Shown here one piece after another: positions 46,051-55,319 of a stretch of DNA of 64,000 nt. Source of the DNA: an uncultured Lachnospira sp. (GTDB lineage: Bacteria > Bacillota > Clostridia > Lachnospirales > Lachnospiraceae); NCBI GenBank assembly GCA_934359185.1, contig CAKRLE010000001.1, positions 1 to 64,000 on the forward strand, read 5' to 3'. The position numbers and the translations under genes are program-made. Position 1 is the first letter of the stretch, and each line of letters starts with the position of its first letter. The notes under the pieces were generated by a model. That model was not told the DNA's origin. It searched no databases and saw only the letters and a list, made by a program, of their open reading frames with translations.

Positions 46051-48456
46051 ATGATAAAAGATACGATAAGGGAAATCCGTAAATCACTTGGAAGATTTAT
46101 ATCGTTATTTGCAATCTGTTTTATAGGTGTTGCTTTTTTTGCTGGTCTGACAGCATCTTCCAAAGATATGAAACATTCATCTGATTCATATTATGATGAA
46201 TACAATCTATGTGATATAGAACTTATGTCTGATAAAGGATTCAGTGAGGAAGATATTAAGTCTATCAGGGATACTAAAGGAATTAATGGCGTATTTGCGT
46301 CACATAGAATGGATGCAGTTACATCAAATGATGGAATACAGTCAACTATAAGAATCATGACAGTACCTGATGGAAAGTATGATAATGACAGCAGTGATTA
46401 TATTAACCGTTTAAGAATAAAAGAGGGCAGACTCCCTGAAGCTGAGGATGAATGTGTTATAAGATATTCGCAGACTGCCAGAACACAATTCCAGATCGGT
46501 GATGTGATTACACTATCATCGGGAACAGACTATGATATAGGATTACAATTAAAATCTGCCGAATACAAGGTTGTTGGAATTGTATATTCACCATATTATG
46601 TGAGCTATGATATAGGTGCAAGCAATGTCGGATCAGGACGAGTGAGTTATGTTATGTATATATATGACTCATGCTTTAAATACAATATATATACTGATGT
46701 ATTTGCAACTGTAGATGGTGCAAAAGAACTTGACTGCTATACAACAGAATATGAAGAACTTGTTAAAAATGTAACTGACTCATTTGATAATGACTGGTAT
46801 ATATCAGACAGAAATTCTATATATTCATTCAAAGATTATGAGTCAAGTGCTGACAGAATGGATAATATAGCTCTTGTGTTTCCTGTGTTTTTCATAATAG
46901 TAGCTGGACTTTGCTGCCTTACAACAATGACTAGAATGGTTGATGAACAAAGGCAGACAATAGGAACATATAAAGCATTAGGATATTCCAAAGCATCAAT
47001 AGCCATAAAATATATAATGTATTCAATGACAGCATCATTAACGGGTGGCATACTTGGGTGCATATTTGGGCTTAAAGTATTTCCATATATTATTTATAAT
47101 TGCTGGAACATAATATACTATCTGCCAGATATACAGTACGCAAGTCATTATCTGCTGTCAATAACAGCTATTGCTTCAATGACAGGTGCAATTGTACTTG
47201 CAACAATATGGGCTTGTATTAATGAACTTGCAGAAGTTCCATCAGCATTATTAAGGCCAAAGCCACCTAAGAATGGTAAAAAAATCCTGTTGGAAAATAT
47301 AGATTTTATATGGAAAAGATTGAATTTTTCAGCCAAGGTCACAACAAGAAATATATTCAGATACAAAAAAAGATTTTATATGACTGTTGTAGGTGTGGCA
47401 GGAGGCTGTGCTCTTATGTATGCTGGATTTGCCATCAAAGACAGTATATCAGCTCTTATAGTTAAACAGTTTGAGCAGATTCAGAAGTCAGATATCACGA
47501 TTATGTATGATGGCAGTGATGCAGCAGAACTTATATCTGATAATGATAAAATAACAGACAGTATCAGCCTTTATCAGAATACTGTTACAGTTTCATCAGA
47601 TAATAATGGCGAATCTGTTGAAAAAGAGAATATATACATTAATGTCGTTGACGATGTTGTGAAATTCCAGGATTATATTACACTTAGAAAGAGAAATACT
47701 AATAAAACATACCAGCTCGAAGATGATGGAATATGTATAACAGAAAAACTTGCGAAAGACCTTAATGTTAAAAGTGGTGATTATGTAAATATACAGGATA
47801 ATGACCAGATACACTCTTTTAAAGTTTCACATATAGTCGAAATGTATACAAATAACTATGTCTTCATGACAGCAGATTTATATAATAAAATGTATAATTC
47901 TGCTCCGGTATTTAACTGTATGTATGCAAAAATAACAGATAATAGTGATGATATTCAAAATATTCTTGGCAGAGAACTGCTTGATATTAATGGGGTTAAA
48001 GGTGTATTGTTTTCAACTTCTAATATAAGCAAATTTAATGACATGATATCTACGATGAACCTCGTGACATATATTTTGATTATATCTGCTGCAGCACTTT
48101 CGTTTGTGGTTCTTTATAATCTTACTAATGTTAATGTATCAGAAAGAATAAGAGAGATTGCTACAATCAAGGTGCTTGGCTTTTACGATAAAGAAGTTGA
48201 AAGTTATGTGTATCGTGAAAATCTCATAATAACATTTATAGGTGCATTTGCTGGACTATTTTTAGGAATGGCACTTCACAATTATATAATGCATACTATA
48301 GAAATGGATAATGTAATGTTTGGTAATGCAGTAACACCATTAACTTTTATCCTGTCATATCTCATAACCATATTATTCAGCTTTACAGTCAATTTTGCCA
48401 TGAATAACAAGTTAAAGAAAATTCCTATGGTTGAATCGTTAAAAGCTGTTGAATAA
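46051..48456 (+). CDS. FtsX-type ABC transporter permease
   Basis: 801 residues from the ATG after AGGAGG; the open frame begins earlier inside the ATPase gene. There is an N-terminal transmembrane helix (about 17-38), a large extracytoplasmic domain (40-265), an FtsX triple-helix block (about 275-395), a linker with LRPKPPKNGKK, a second helix (about 440-465), another extracytoplasmic domain and a C-terminal FtsX block (about 670-790). This two-block layout is common in Firmicutes exporters for peptides or lipids. It forms an operon with the ATPase and ends at a terminator. Confidence 0.9.
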   Translation: MIKDTIREIRKSLGRFISLFAICFIGVAFFAGLTASSKDMKHSSDSYYDEYNLCDIELMSDKGFSEEDIKSIRDTKGINGVFASHRMDAVTSNDGIQSTIRIMTVPDGKYDNDSSDYINRLRIKEGRLPEAEDECVIRYSQTARTQFQIGDVITLSSGTDYDIGLQLKSAEYKVVGIVYSPYYVSYDIGASNVGSGRVSYVMYIYDSCFKYNIYTDVFATVDGAKELDCYTTEYEELVKNVTDSFDNDWYISDRNSIYSFKDYESSADRMDNIALVFPVFFIIVAGLCCLTTMTRMVDEQRQTIGTYKALGYSKASIAIKYIMYSMTASLTGGILGCIFGLKVFPYIIYNCWNIIYYLPDIQYASHYLLSITAIASMTGAIVLATIWACINELAEVPSALLRPKPPKNGKKILLENIDFIWKRLNFSAKVTTRNIFRYKKRFYMTVVGVAGGCALMYAGFAIKDSISALIVKQFEQIQKSDITIMYDGSDAAELISDNDKITDSISLYQNTVTVSSDNNGESVEKENIYINVVDDVVKFQDYITLRKRNTNKTYQLEDDGICITEKLAKDLNVKSGDYVNIQDNDQIHSFKVSHIVEMYTNNYVFMTADLYNKMYNSAPVFNCMYAKITDNSDDIQNILGRELLDINGVKGVLFSTSNISKFNDMISTMNLVTYILIISAAALSFVVLYNLTNVNVSERIREIATIKVLGFYDKEVESYVYRENLIITFIGAFAGLFLGMALHNYIMHTIEMDNVMFGNAVTPLTFILSYLITILFSFTVNFAMNNKLKKIPMVESLKAVE

Positions 48457-48467
48457 TTAATGTCTAT

Positions 48468-48520
48468 AAAAGACTTATTGCTTTATGGATTTTTAATCCT
48501 TAAGCGATAAGTCTTTTTTC
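48468..48520 (+). terminator. intrinsic terminator after the ABC operon
   Basis: AAAAGACTTATTGCTTTATG pairs with the right arm ending GCGATAAGTCTTTT, with a few mismatches, and a T-run at 48513-48519. Confidence 0.82.
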
Positions 48521-48525
48521 TTAAT

Positions 48526-48554
48526 GCATATCTAATACAGCATGTTCATATATT
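48526..48554 (+). promoter_or_regulatory. putative sigma-E promoter of the spoIIIA operon
   Basis: GCATATC at 48526-48532, a 14-base spacer and CATATATT at 48547-48554 fit the Bacillus sigma-E pattern (-35 near KMATATT, -10 near CATACAHT). The first spoIIIA gene starts 27 bases later. No good sigma-A pair is seen in this gap. Confidence 0.6.
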
Positions 48555-48581
48555 GAAAAAAACGAAAAAGAAGGAAAAGCT

Positions 48582-49502
48582 ATGAACAAACAGATGGATT
48601 TTTTATACATATTTCCTGACTCAGTAAAAAACGCATTGAGCAATATTATCAACAGACAGATATTAAGCTATAAAAGCATATCAGAGATACGTTTCCGTAT
48701 AAACCAGAGCCCATTTATAATTCTTAATGATAAAAAAGAGATAATATTGGATAATATTATTGTAAGTAAAGAAATTATATCTAATATTATCACATCTGCA
48801 ACCAGATACTCACTATATGCGTATCAGGATACTATAAGGCAGGGGTTTATCTCACTTCGTGGAGGACACAGATTAGGAGTTCTTGGTCAGGCTGTAATGA
48901 ATAACGGCATTATGACAGGACAGAAAAATATATCCTATCTTAATCTGAGAATATCTCATGAGTATATCGGCTGCTCTAATCCATTAATGGAATTCATAGA
49001 TAACAACAGCAATGTGCTTATTATATCTCCACCAGGATGTGGAAAGACAACAATGTTAAGGGATATAGTGCGTAATTTTTCATATGGCAGTAAATGTAAA
49101 GCGAAAAAAGTTGTTGTGGTTGATGAGCGTGGAGAGATTGCTGCCTGTGTAGATGGAATTCCTCAAAATGATATCGGTCCAAGAACAGATGTGTGTGATA
49201 TGGGTAATAAGAAAGAAGCTGTATTTGCAGCACTGCGTTCAATGTCACCAGATATTATAGTTATGGATGAAATTGGTGGACAGGAAGACATTGATGCCGT
49301 AAAGAGAGCAGTATATGCAGGTGTTAAAGTCATAGCATCAGTACATGCATATAATTTCAAAGAATGTCTTAAAAGAAATGATTTAATCAATATAATCAAT
49401 GGCAATGGATTTGAAAAAATCATTGTGCTGTCTAGCAGAAATGGAGCTGGCACAATTGAAGAGATGATTGATGCAGGTGATGAAATTGAATGTATACATT
49501 AA
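48582..49502 (+). CDS. spoIIIAA: stage III sporulation protein AA (ATPase)
   Basis: 306 residues. It is an AAA-like secretion-type ATPase with Walker A SPPGCGKTT (about 149-157), Walker B DIIVMDEIGG (about 224-233) and RGGHRLGVLGQAV in the N-terminal domain. In Bacillus it powers the SpoIIIA-SpoIIQ channel between mother cell and forespore. It is the first gene of the operon and follows GAAGGAAAAGCT. The end overlaps spoIIIAB. Confidence 0.97.
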   Translation: MNKQMDFLYIFPDSVKNALSNIINRQILSYKSISEIRFRINQSPFIILNDKKEIILDNIIVSKEIISNIITSATRYSLYAYQDTIRQGFISLRGGHRLGVLGQAVMNNGIMTGQKNISYLNLRISHEYIGCSNPLMEFIDNNSNVLIISPPGCGKTTMLRDIVRNFSYGSKCKAKKVVVVDERGEIAACVDGIPQNDIGPRTDVCDMGNKKEAVFAALRSMSPDIIVMDEIGGQEDIDAVKRAVYAGVKVIASVHAYNFKECLKRNDLINIINGNGFEKIIVLSSRNGAGTIEEMIDAGDEIECIH

Positions 49503-50013
49503 TATAACAGGTGCATTCATTGTGATTATTGCAAGTATTCTTATGGCCTTTGCATTATGCCAGAAAGAAAAAACTGCTCTTAGTATTTTAAAAACCGCCG
49601 CTAATGCATACAGTGAGATATCATCAGATATAAGAACCGGCTATACAAGCCTTCCTGATGCATTTCTTAATGTGTATGAAAAATCTTATGATAGAACAAT
49701 AAAAGAGTATTTTAAATTATTACACAAATGCATAATCGATGAAAAATATACAGATATAAATACTATTGTTGAATCATGTGCTGAACGTGTATTTGCAGAA
49801 ATTTTAATTACAAAAGACAGAGAACTTTTGGAGGAACTCGGAAAACTTCCAGTGCATCTGGATGTTGTAATGCAGGTTAATTACTTAGATGATCTTGTTA
49901 CGAGAATACGTCGAAGAATAAGCGGATATTCAGAGACTTTAACTATAAAATGCAGAATGTATGCCGCAGTGTGCCTCTGTACCGGAATTATGGTTGTAAT
50001 TATTTTGATATAA
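49480..50013 (+). CDS. spoIIIAB: stage III sporulation protein AB
   Basis: About 177 residues from ATG 49480, inside the end of spoIIIAA; TTG 49486 is an alternative. The N-terminal membrane helix (about 8-28) and a C-terminal one (about 158-176) flank a helical domain with EISSDIRTGYTSLPDAF, the pattern of SpoIIIAB (a GspF/T2SS-like half protein). It acts in the mother-cell membrane as part of the channel base. Confidence 0.93.
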   Translation: MKLNVYINITGAFIVIIASILMAFALCQKEKTALSILKTAANAYSEISSDIRTGYTSLPDAFLNVYEKSYDRTIKEYFKLLHKCIIDEKYTDINTIVESCAERVFAEILITKDRELLEELGKLPVHLDVVMQVNYLDDLVTRIRRRISGYSETLTIKCRMYAAVCLCTGIMVVIILI

Positions 50014-50030
50014 ACGTAAGGGGATCATAT

Positions 50031-50225
50031 ATGGAAATAGGAATCATTTTTAAAATAGCAGCTGTCGGGGTTCTTGTGTCAATCCTTTCGCAGGTATTAA
50101 AGCACAGTGGAAGAGATGAACATGCATTTCTTACAAGCCTTGCAGGACTTCTTCTTGTTCTTTCATGGATTATTCCATATATAATCAATCTGTTTGAGTA
50201 TATGAAAAAACTATTTGATATGTAG
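50031..50225 (+). CDS. spoIIIAC: stage III sporulation protein AC
   Basis: 64 residues with two transmembrane helices (about 4-20 and 33-55), starting MEIGIIFKIAAVGVL after AAGGGGA. The loop KHSGRDEHAFLTSLAG is the family signature. An open frame extends further upstream without a ribosome site. Confidence 0.95.
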   Translation: MEIGIIFKIAAVGVLVSILSQVLKHSGRDEHAFLTSLAGLLLVLSWIIPYIINLFEYMKKLFDM

Positions 50226-50234
50226 GTGGTGTCT

Positions 50235-51668
50235 TTGGATATTTTAAAAATAATGATGCTTGCATTAGTGGCTGTACTTTTATGCAGTTTTCTGAAAAAT
50301 ATAGGTTCATCATTTCATTTATACATTTCGATAATAGTATGCATAATTATCATGGCCTTCGTCGTACTGAAATTCTCATCTGTAACAGACAGTATAAATA
50401 AATTATATTGTTATCTGAAATATAGTGACAAATATACAGACATACTTATAAAGACAGTTATTATCACATATGTCACATCTTTTACGTCCGATATATGCAA
50501 AGACGCCGGATATTCATCTATTGCAGGCCAGATAGAACTGTTTGGCAAAATAACAATTATTATACTGTCAATTCCAGTTATCTTTGAATTGCTGGATATG
50601 ACTATAGTGCAGGCACTGGGGGCAGAAATTGAAGAAGAAACAACGTCATATGATTACAGTACAATTGATACAACATTAAAACAATCAGGAATTAAAGGAT
50701 TGTCATTTGGCAGTTTGACAGAACAGATAATGAATGGCAGCTTTTCAATATTCAGTTACATTAAAAGCATCATAATAAAACAGCTTACAGATATTAACAC
50801 ATATAAAACAACATTTATTAATATCGTTCTGCTTGCAGTATTCTCTGGCATATTTAAAATTCTTTCATCTCATGGAAGCATGAATACATATGATACTTCA
50901 AGAATAGTCATAATGGTTAATCTTATAATAATTCTCACAAAAGCTTTTTTAGATACATTAAAGATATGTCAGGGTACAGTAAGAGGGCTTCTTTCAATAT
51001 ATGAATCTGTAATGCCGGTTTTTTTGTCATCTGTGGCAGTTATAACCGGGAGCATAACATATGCTTCATACTATCAGGTAGTATTATTTGGAGTTACTGT
51101 TGTAAATATTATATTCTTAAATGTATTAATTAATTGTATAAAAGCTGATTATTATCTGTGTATTGTTAACAGCATTACACAGACGGAGCGTTTTACCAAA
51201 CTTTGTGAATTTATCGGAAATCTGGTGAAATGGATTTGTAAAATAATAGTTATTATATTTACAGGCATAGGATGCATTAAGGGAATCATGGCACCTATGT
51301 CCGATTCTTTCAAAAGAAAATTGTTTTATAAATCTGCCAGAATAATTCCTGGAATAGGAGATTCTATTGATATGGTATCCTCTGCAATATATGGCTCAGG
51401 AATAATTATCAAAAACGGCATAGGAATTGGCGGTATAGTTATACTTGTTATTCTTCTTGTAAATCCTTTGATACACATAACAATTAATTTTCTTGTACTG
51501 AAAATTACATCTGCAATATTACAGCCAATGGCTGATAAATCATTTGTGCAGATAATAGACAGCGTAGCAGATATAATTGGTCTGATGATGCTGATTGTGA
51601 GCATTACAGGCTTCCTGTTTATTATTCTGATTGCTCTTATATGTGCGTTTACTAATAATGTCAACTGA
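50235..51668 (+). CDS. in-frame SpoIIIAD-SpoIIIAE fusion protein
   Basis: 477 residues from a TTG with AGGTGG at good spacing (start MDILKIMML, as in SpoIIIAD); GTG codons at 50226/50229 are too close to that site. Residues 1-130 are a whole SpoIIIAD: four helices, with DICKDAGYSSIAGQIELFGK (about 85-104) as its signature. From about 155 to the end it is SpoIIIAE-like: helices around VFLSSVAVITGSITYASYYQ, ARIIPGIGDSIDMVSSAIYG and LQPMADK. The separate start and signal peptide of SpoIIIAE are missing. No stop codon interrupts the join. It occupies exactly the AD-AE position between spoIIIAC and spoIIIAF. Confidence 0.9.
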   Translation: MDILKIMMLALVAVLLCSFLKNIGSSFHLYISIIVCIIIMAFVVLKFSSVTDSINKLYCYLKYSDKYTDILIKTVIITYVTSFTSDICKDAGYSSIAGQIELFGKITIIILSIPVIFELLDMTIVQALGAEIEEETTSYDYSTIDTTLKQSGIKGLSFGSLTEQIMNGSFSIFSYIKSIIIKQLTDINTYKTTFINIVLLAVFSGIFKILSSHGSMNTYDTSRIVIMVNLIIILTKAFLDTLKICQGTVRGLLSIYESVMPVFLSSVAVITGSITYASYYQVVLFGVTVVNIIFLNVLINCIKADYYLCIVNSITQTERFTKLCEFIGNLVKWICKIIVIIFTGIGCIKGIMAPMSDSFKRKLFYKSARIIPGIGDSIDMVSSAIYGSGIIIKNGIGIGGIVILVILLVNPLIHITINFLVLKITSAILQPMADKSFVQIIDSVADIIGLMMLIVSITGFLFIILIALICAFTNNVN

Positions 51669-51680
51669 TAGGAGAATGCT

Positions 51681-52190
51681 TTGATTGATATTTTTTTACA
51701 ATGGGTAAAAGAGATTTTTATAATAGGACTTATGTCCGAAATTTTCATTTCACTTATAAAAAACGAGCAATATAAAAAATATATCACCTATATAACAGGG
51801 CTGATGATTATATGTATATGCCTGAGAATGATATTTACATTCCTTGATATAGATATTGCAGCAAAATCATTATCATATTTTGAAAATAATATGTTATATA
51901 GTGATATATATATCGAAAAAAACTTTAACAACAATGATTCTGAAAGCAATGAAATATATATACAAAGTTATATAGATGCCAACGTAAAATACATTGAACA
52001 GCAGGCTGCAGAATATGGGCTTATTGTTATCAATACAGACATCGACATAGATAATAACAACATATCATCAATAGGCGTCAGTGTTACAGGAACTGATAAT
52101 ATCGATAAATGCATGGAATTTAAGCAGCTACTTGTAAATATATATGGTATTGATTCATCAAATGTCAATGTGTATTGGAGGAAAAAATGA
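51681..52190 (+). CDS. spoIIIAF: stage III sporulation protein AF
   Basis: 169 residues from a TTG six bases after AGGAG. Two N-terminal membrane helices (about 10-25 and 32-55) precede an extracytoplasmic ring-building-motif domain (about 95-169) of the kind that forms rings in the channel. Its stop overlaps the next start (ATGA). Confidence 0.9.
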   Translation: MIDIFLQWVKEIFIIGLMSEIFISLIKNEQYKKYITYITGLMIICICLRMIFTFLDIDIAAKSLSYFENNMLYSDIYIEKNFNNNDSESNEIYIQSYIDANVKYIEQQAAEYGLIVINTDIDIDNNNISSIGVSVTGTDNIDKCMEFKQLLVNIYGIDSSNVNVYWRKK

Positions 52191-52570
52191 ATCTGTCTGT
52201 AAAATTTTTGAATAAAATTGGTAAAGATAAAATATTAATATTATTACTTATAGGTATTATTATGCTTGTTATATCCATACCAACATCAAAAAAGAGCAGC
52301 TCTGTTAATCTTTATAATGGATTTGATTATACAACAGATGAAGATGAATCCTGCCTGGAAACAAAGCTTAAAAGATGTCTGTCTAAAGTTGAAGGTGTCG
52401 GAGAGGTGGATGTAATTGTTACATATGAGCCAGATGGTAAGACTGCAGAGGGAGTGATTATTGTAGCTAAAGGAGGGGATAACGGAACAGTTATAACACA
52501 GATAACTGATGCAGTTGAAGCATTGTTAGGGCTTCCGGCCCATAAAATTAAAGTTCTGAAAATGTTATAA
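52187..52570 (+). CDS. spoIIIAG: stage III sporulation protein AG, short form
   Basis: 127 residues from the ATG after GGAGGAAAAA. One N-terminal membrane helix (about 16-35) is followed by a compact ring-building motif (about 58-126) with LSKVEGVGEVDVIVTYEPDG and GVIIVAKGGDN...ITDAVEALLGLPAHKIKV. Bacillus SpoIIIAG is about 229 residues and carries an insertion between two strands of this motif that forms the large beta-barrel of its 30-subunit ring. Here the two strands are joined by only a few residues (KTAE), so the insertion appears absent. Confidence 0.92.
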   Translation: MNLSVKFLNKIGKDKILILLLIGIIMLVISIPTSKKSSSVNLYNGFDYTTDEDESCLETKLKRCLSKVEGVGEVDVIVTYEPDGKTAEGVIIVAKGGDNGTVITQITDAVEALLGLPAHKIKVLKML

Positions 52571-52582
52571 AGGAGTTTAAAC

Positions 52583-53179
52583 ATGAAAAATAAAAGAAAC
52601 CAGATAATAATAACTGTGCTGGCTATAATGATTGCTATTGCAGGATATATTAATTATACAGGAAGTTTATCTGACATAATATCTGTGAAAGATAAAGAAA
52701 GCATTGAGACATCTAATGATAATATAAGCAGCAATGCTGCTGGAGATGAAACCTATGATATAAGTATGGAGTCTGACCAGTCTGTTAACTTTGAAGAAGG
52801 TGAAATTCCAGGAACTGCTGTTCTTACATCAGCACAGATATCAACAGCTAAGCTCAACAGAGAACAGATTCGTGCCAAAAATAAAGAATCACTTATGGAA
52901 ATAGTTAATAATACTGATATTTCTAATGAAGTAAAACAGGAGGCGGTAGATAAACTTACAATCATGACAGATGCATCAGAAAAAGAAACCGCATGTGAGC
53001 TTCTGCTTGAAGCTAAAGGCTTTAAAGATTCTATCGTATCAATTGTTGACCAGAAAGCTGATGTTGTGATTAATGCATCATCTATAACAGATGCCCAGAG
53101 AGCGCAGATTGAAGATATATTAAAAAGGAAAACAGGCCTGAGCGCAGATAAGATTTCAATAAACATTTGCAATAATTGA
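52583..53179 (+). CDS. spoIIIAH: stage III sporulation protein AH
   Basis: 198 residues. The N-terminal helix (about 7-23) is followed by a flexible acidic stretch and a ring-building domain (about 85-198) with KEAACELL-type text (EKETACELLLEAKGFKDSIV) and a C-terminal DVVINASSITDAQRAQIEDI strand-helix. It faces the intermembrane space and binds SpoIIQ across from the forespore. It is the last gene of the operon. Confidence 0.94.
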   Translation: MKNKRNQIIITVLAIMIAIAGYINYTGSLSDIISVKDKESIETSNDNISSNAAGDETYDISMESDQSVNFEEGEIPGTAVLTSAQISTAKLNREQIRAKNKESLMEIVNNTDISNEVKQEAVDKLTIMTDASEKETACELLLEAKGFKDSIVSIVDQKADVVINASSITDAQRAQIEDILKRKTGLSADKISINICNN

Positions 53180-53223
53180 AGATATTTATTATAATATATA
53201 AAAAACTATTTGGAGGTTCTTAA

Positions 53224-53613
53224 ATGGCTAAGGATTTTGAAGATAATAGTAATAATTATAACATTCACGAAAGCATTAATATCGGTGAGGTTCATATATC
53301 AGATGAGGTTGTTGCAATTATTGCAGGACTGGCTGCAACAGAAGTTGATGGAGTATGCTCTATGGCTGGCAACATAACTAATGAACTGGTAAGCAAACTC
53401 GGTATGAAGAGTCTTTCTAAAGGTGTTAAGGTTACTATAAGTGAAAAGAATGTTGTTGTTGATGTAGCACTTAACATCAAGTATGGTTATGAGATTCCGG
53501 TTGTGTCTAAGAAAGTACAGGATAAGGTCAAGTCTGCTATCGAGACAATGACAGGTCTTGAAGTAACAGCAGTTAATATTAAGATTGCAAGTTTGAACAT
53601 TGAAGCAGAATAA
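53224..53613 (+). CDS. Asp23/Gls24 family envelope-stress protein
   Basis: 129 residues, no signal or membrane helix. The family motif IHESINIGEVHISDEVVAIIAGLAA at the start (about 14-38) and EVDGVCSMAG are clear. Members associate with the membrane through partners and are linked to wall stress. It comes just before nusB, as yqhY does before nusB in Bacillus. A terminator separates it from nusB. Confidence 0.92.
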   Translation: MAKDFEDNSNNYNIHESINIGEVHISDEVVAIIAGLAATEVDGVCSMAGNITNELVSKLGMKSLSKGVKVTISEKNVVVDVALNIKYGYEIPVVSKKVQDKVKSAIETMTGLEVTAVNIKIASLNIEAE

Positions 53614-53629
53614 TTAGCGTAAACAAGAT

Positions 53630-53662
53630 GCCGGGTTGTGTGTTACGCAGCCCGGCTTTTTT
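53630..53662 (+). terminator. intrinsic terminator between the Asp23-family gene and nusB
   Basis: GCCGGG at 53630-53635 pairs with CCCGGC at 53651-53656, with further TTG/CAG-type pairing inside and a T-run TTTTTT after it. Confidence 0.82.
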
Positions 53663-53677
53663 AGAAATGAGGATTAA

Positions 53678-54076
53678 ATGACAAGATCTATTATAAGAGA
53701 ACACATATTCAAAATACTTTTTCGTGCAGAATTCTATAATGATGAAGATTTTAAACAGCAGCTTGAATTCTATCTTAATGATATAGATGGTGCCAAAGAA
53801 AAAGATTTGAATTACATTAAGAATAAGACAAGTGACATAATTGACAAGCTCGATAACATAGATGAGATTATTAATACTTATTCAGAGGGATGGCCAACTA
53901 ACAGACTTGGTAAAGCTGAGCTTACTATCATGAGACTTGCCGTATATGAGATTAAATTTGACGAAGAAATTCCTGACAGCGTAGCTATCAACGAAGCGGT
54001 AGAACTTGCTAAAATGTATGGTGCTGATAATGCTCCATCTTTTATCAATGGAGTTCTTGCAAAAATAATCAAATAA
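53678..54076 (+). CDS. nusB: transcription antitermination factor NusB
   Basis: 132 residues, all helical. It has R-x5-ILFRAEF-type text at the start and a C-terminal AINEAVELAKMYGADNAPSFINGVLAKI block, both diagnostic. It binds boxA RNA with NusE (S10) for rRNA antitermination. It opens the conserved nusB-xse-isp-dxs cluster. Confidence 0.95.
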   Translation: MTRSIIREHIFKILFRAEFYNDEDFKQQLEFYLNDIDGAKEKDLNYIKNKTSDIIDKLDNIDEIINTYSEGWPTNRLGKAELTIMRLAVYEIKFDEEIPDSVAINEAVELAKMYGADNAPSFINGVLAKIIK

Positions 54077-54101
54077 TTTTATTTCGGGAAAGGCTTGCAA
54101 T

Positions 54102-55319
54102 ATGGGCAGAATAATCACTGTTACACAGATTAATTCATATATAAAGAATATGTTCCAGCAGGACTATCTTTTGAGCAGAATAGATGTTAAAGGTGAAGTG
54201 TCTAATTGCAAATATCATTCATCAGGACACTTGTATTTCACATTAAAGGATTCAGGCGGTACATTGTCAGCTATAATGTTCGCTGGCAATGTACGTAATA
54301 TGGACTTCCGGATATGTGATGGAATGCAGGTTGTTGTAAGCGGCCGTATAGAAGTATATGAGCGTGATGGTAAATATCAGCTGTACGCTTCCCGTATAAC
54401 CCAGGATGGTGTAGGCGACCTTTATCAGAAGTTTGAGGAACTCAAGAAACATTTCAGCGAAATGGGGTATTTTGAAAAAGAATACAAACGTCCGATTCCT
54501 TTTTTTTCTAAAAAAATAGGAATTGTAACAGCTTCAACTGGTGCTGCAATACATGACATCATGAATATCTCATACCGCAGGAATCCTTATGTTTCACTCA
54601 TTCTTTATCCTGCGCTTGTACAGGGAGATGGTGCGGCTGAAAGTATCGTCAGGGGAATTACAACACTTGATTCTATGAATCTTGATGTGATTATTGTAGG
54701 ACGAGGCGGCGGTTCAATAGAAGATTTATGGGCATTTAACGATGAGATTGTTGCAGAAGCTATATTTAATGCAAATACGCCTGTTATATCAGCAGTAGGA
54801 CATGAAACAGACTTTACAATAGCTGATTTTGTTGCAGATCTTCGTGCACCAACACCATCTGCTGCCGCAGAACTTGCTGTCGCAGATATTTCAATTGTTG
54901 AACAGCGGATTGATGGCTACAGGCTTATGTTATTATCACTGATTAATCAGGCGGTTGATAATAAACGCAGTATAGCTGATAACTATTCTATGAAATTAAA
55001 ATACCTCAATCCATTATCTAAGATTAATGAAAAACGTATATATCTTGACAACCAAAAAGACAAGATGGATTTTATTTTTACACAGAAACTGAATAAATAC
55101 AGACACCAGCTTGAAATATATGCTTCAAGGCTTCATGGGGTATCGCCGCTTGAAAAACTTGGACAGGGCTATAGTTATATCGAAAATCAATCAGGAAAGA
55201 ATGTTACATCTGTAAAGGACATCCATAAAGGGGAACTAATTACAGTGACCGTAAAAGACGGAACAATTATATCTGAGGTACAGGAGGTTAAATACAATAA
55301 TGAAATCCATGACTCTTGA
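54102..55319 (+). CDS. xseA: exodeoxyribonuclease VII large subunit
   Basis: 405 residues. The N-terminal OB-fold (about 1-100, HSSGHLYFTLKD) binds single-stranded DNA. The catalytic core has GIVTASTGAAIHDI, VGRGGGSIEDLWAFNDE and SAVGHETDFTIADFVADLRAPTPSAAAE. A coiled-coil C-terminal region follows. The last 20 bases overlap the start of xseB, which is typical for the two-subunit nuclease. Confidence 0.97.
   Translation: MGRIITVTQINSYIKNMFQQDYLLSRIDVKGEVSNCKYHSSGHLYFTLKDSGGTLSAIMFAGNVRNMDFRICDGMQVVVSGRIEVYERDGKYQLYASRITQDGVGDLYQKFEELKKHFSEMGYFEKEYKRPIPFFSKKIGIVTASTGAAIHDIMNISYRRNPYVSLILYPALVQGDGAAESIVRGITTLDSMNLDVIIVGRGGGSIEDLWAFNDEIVAEAIFNANTPVISAVGHETDFTIADFVADLRAPTPSAAAELAVADISIVEQRIDGYRLMLLSLINQAVDNKRSIADNYSMKLKYLNPLSKINEKRIYLDNQKDKMDFIFTQKLNKYRHQLEIYASRLHGVSPLEKLGQGYSYIENQSGKNVTSVKDIHKGELITVTVKDGTIISEVQEVKYNNEIHDS

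Noticed and set aside
50226..50234. Sequencing error creating the SpoIIIAD-AE fusion
   Set aside because: Not fully excluded, but no leftover ribosome site, start codon or signal peptide for SpoIIIAE is visible in any frame at the join, so I report the fusion as real.
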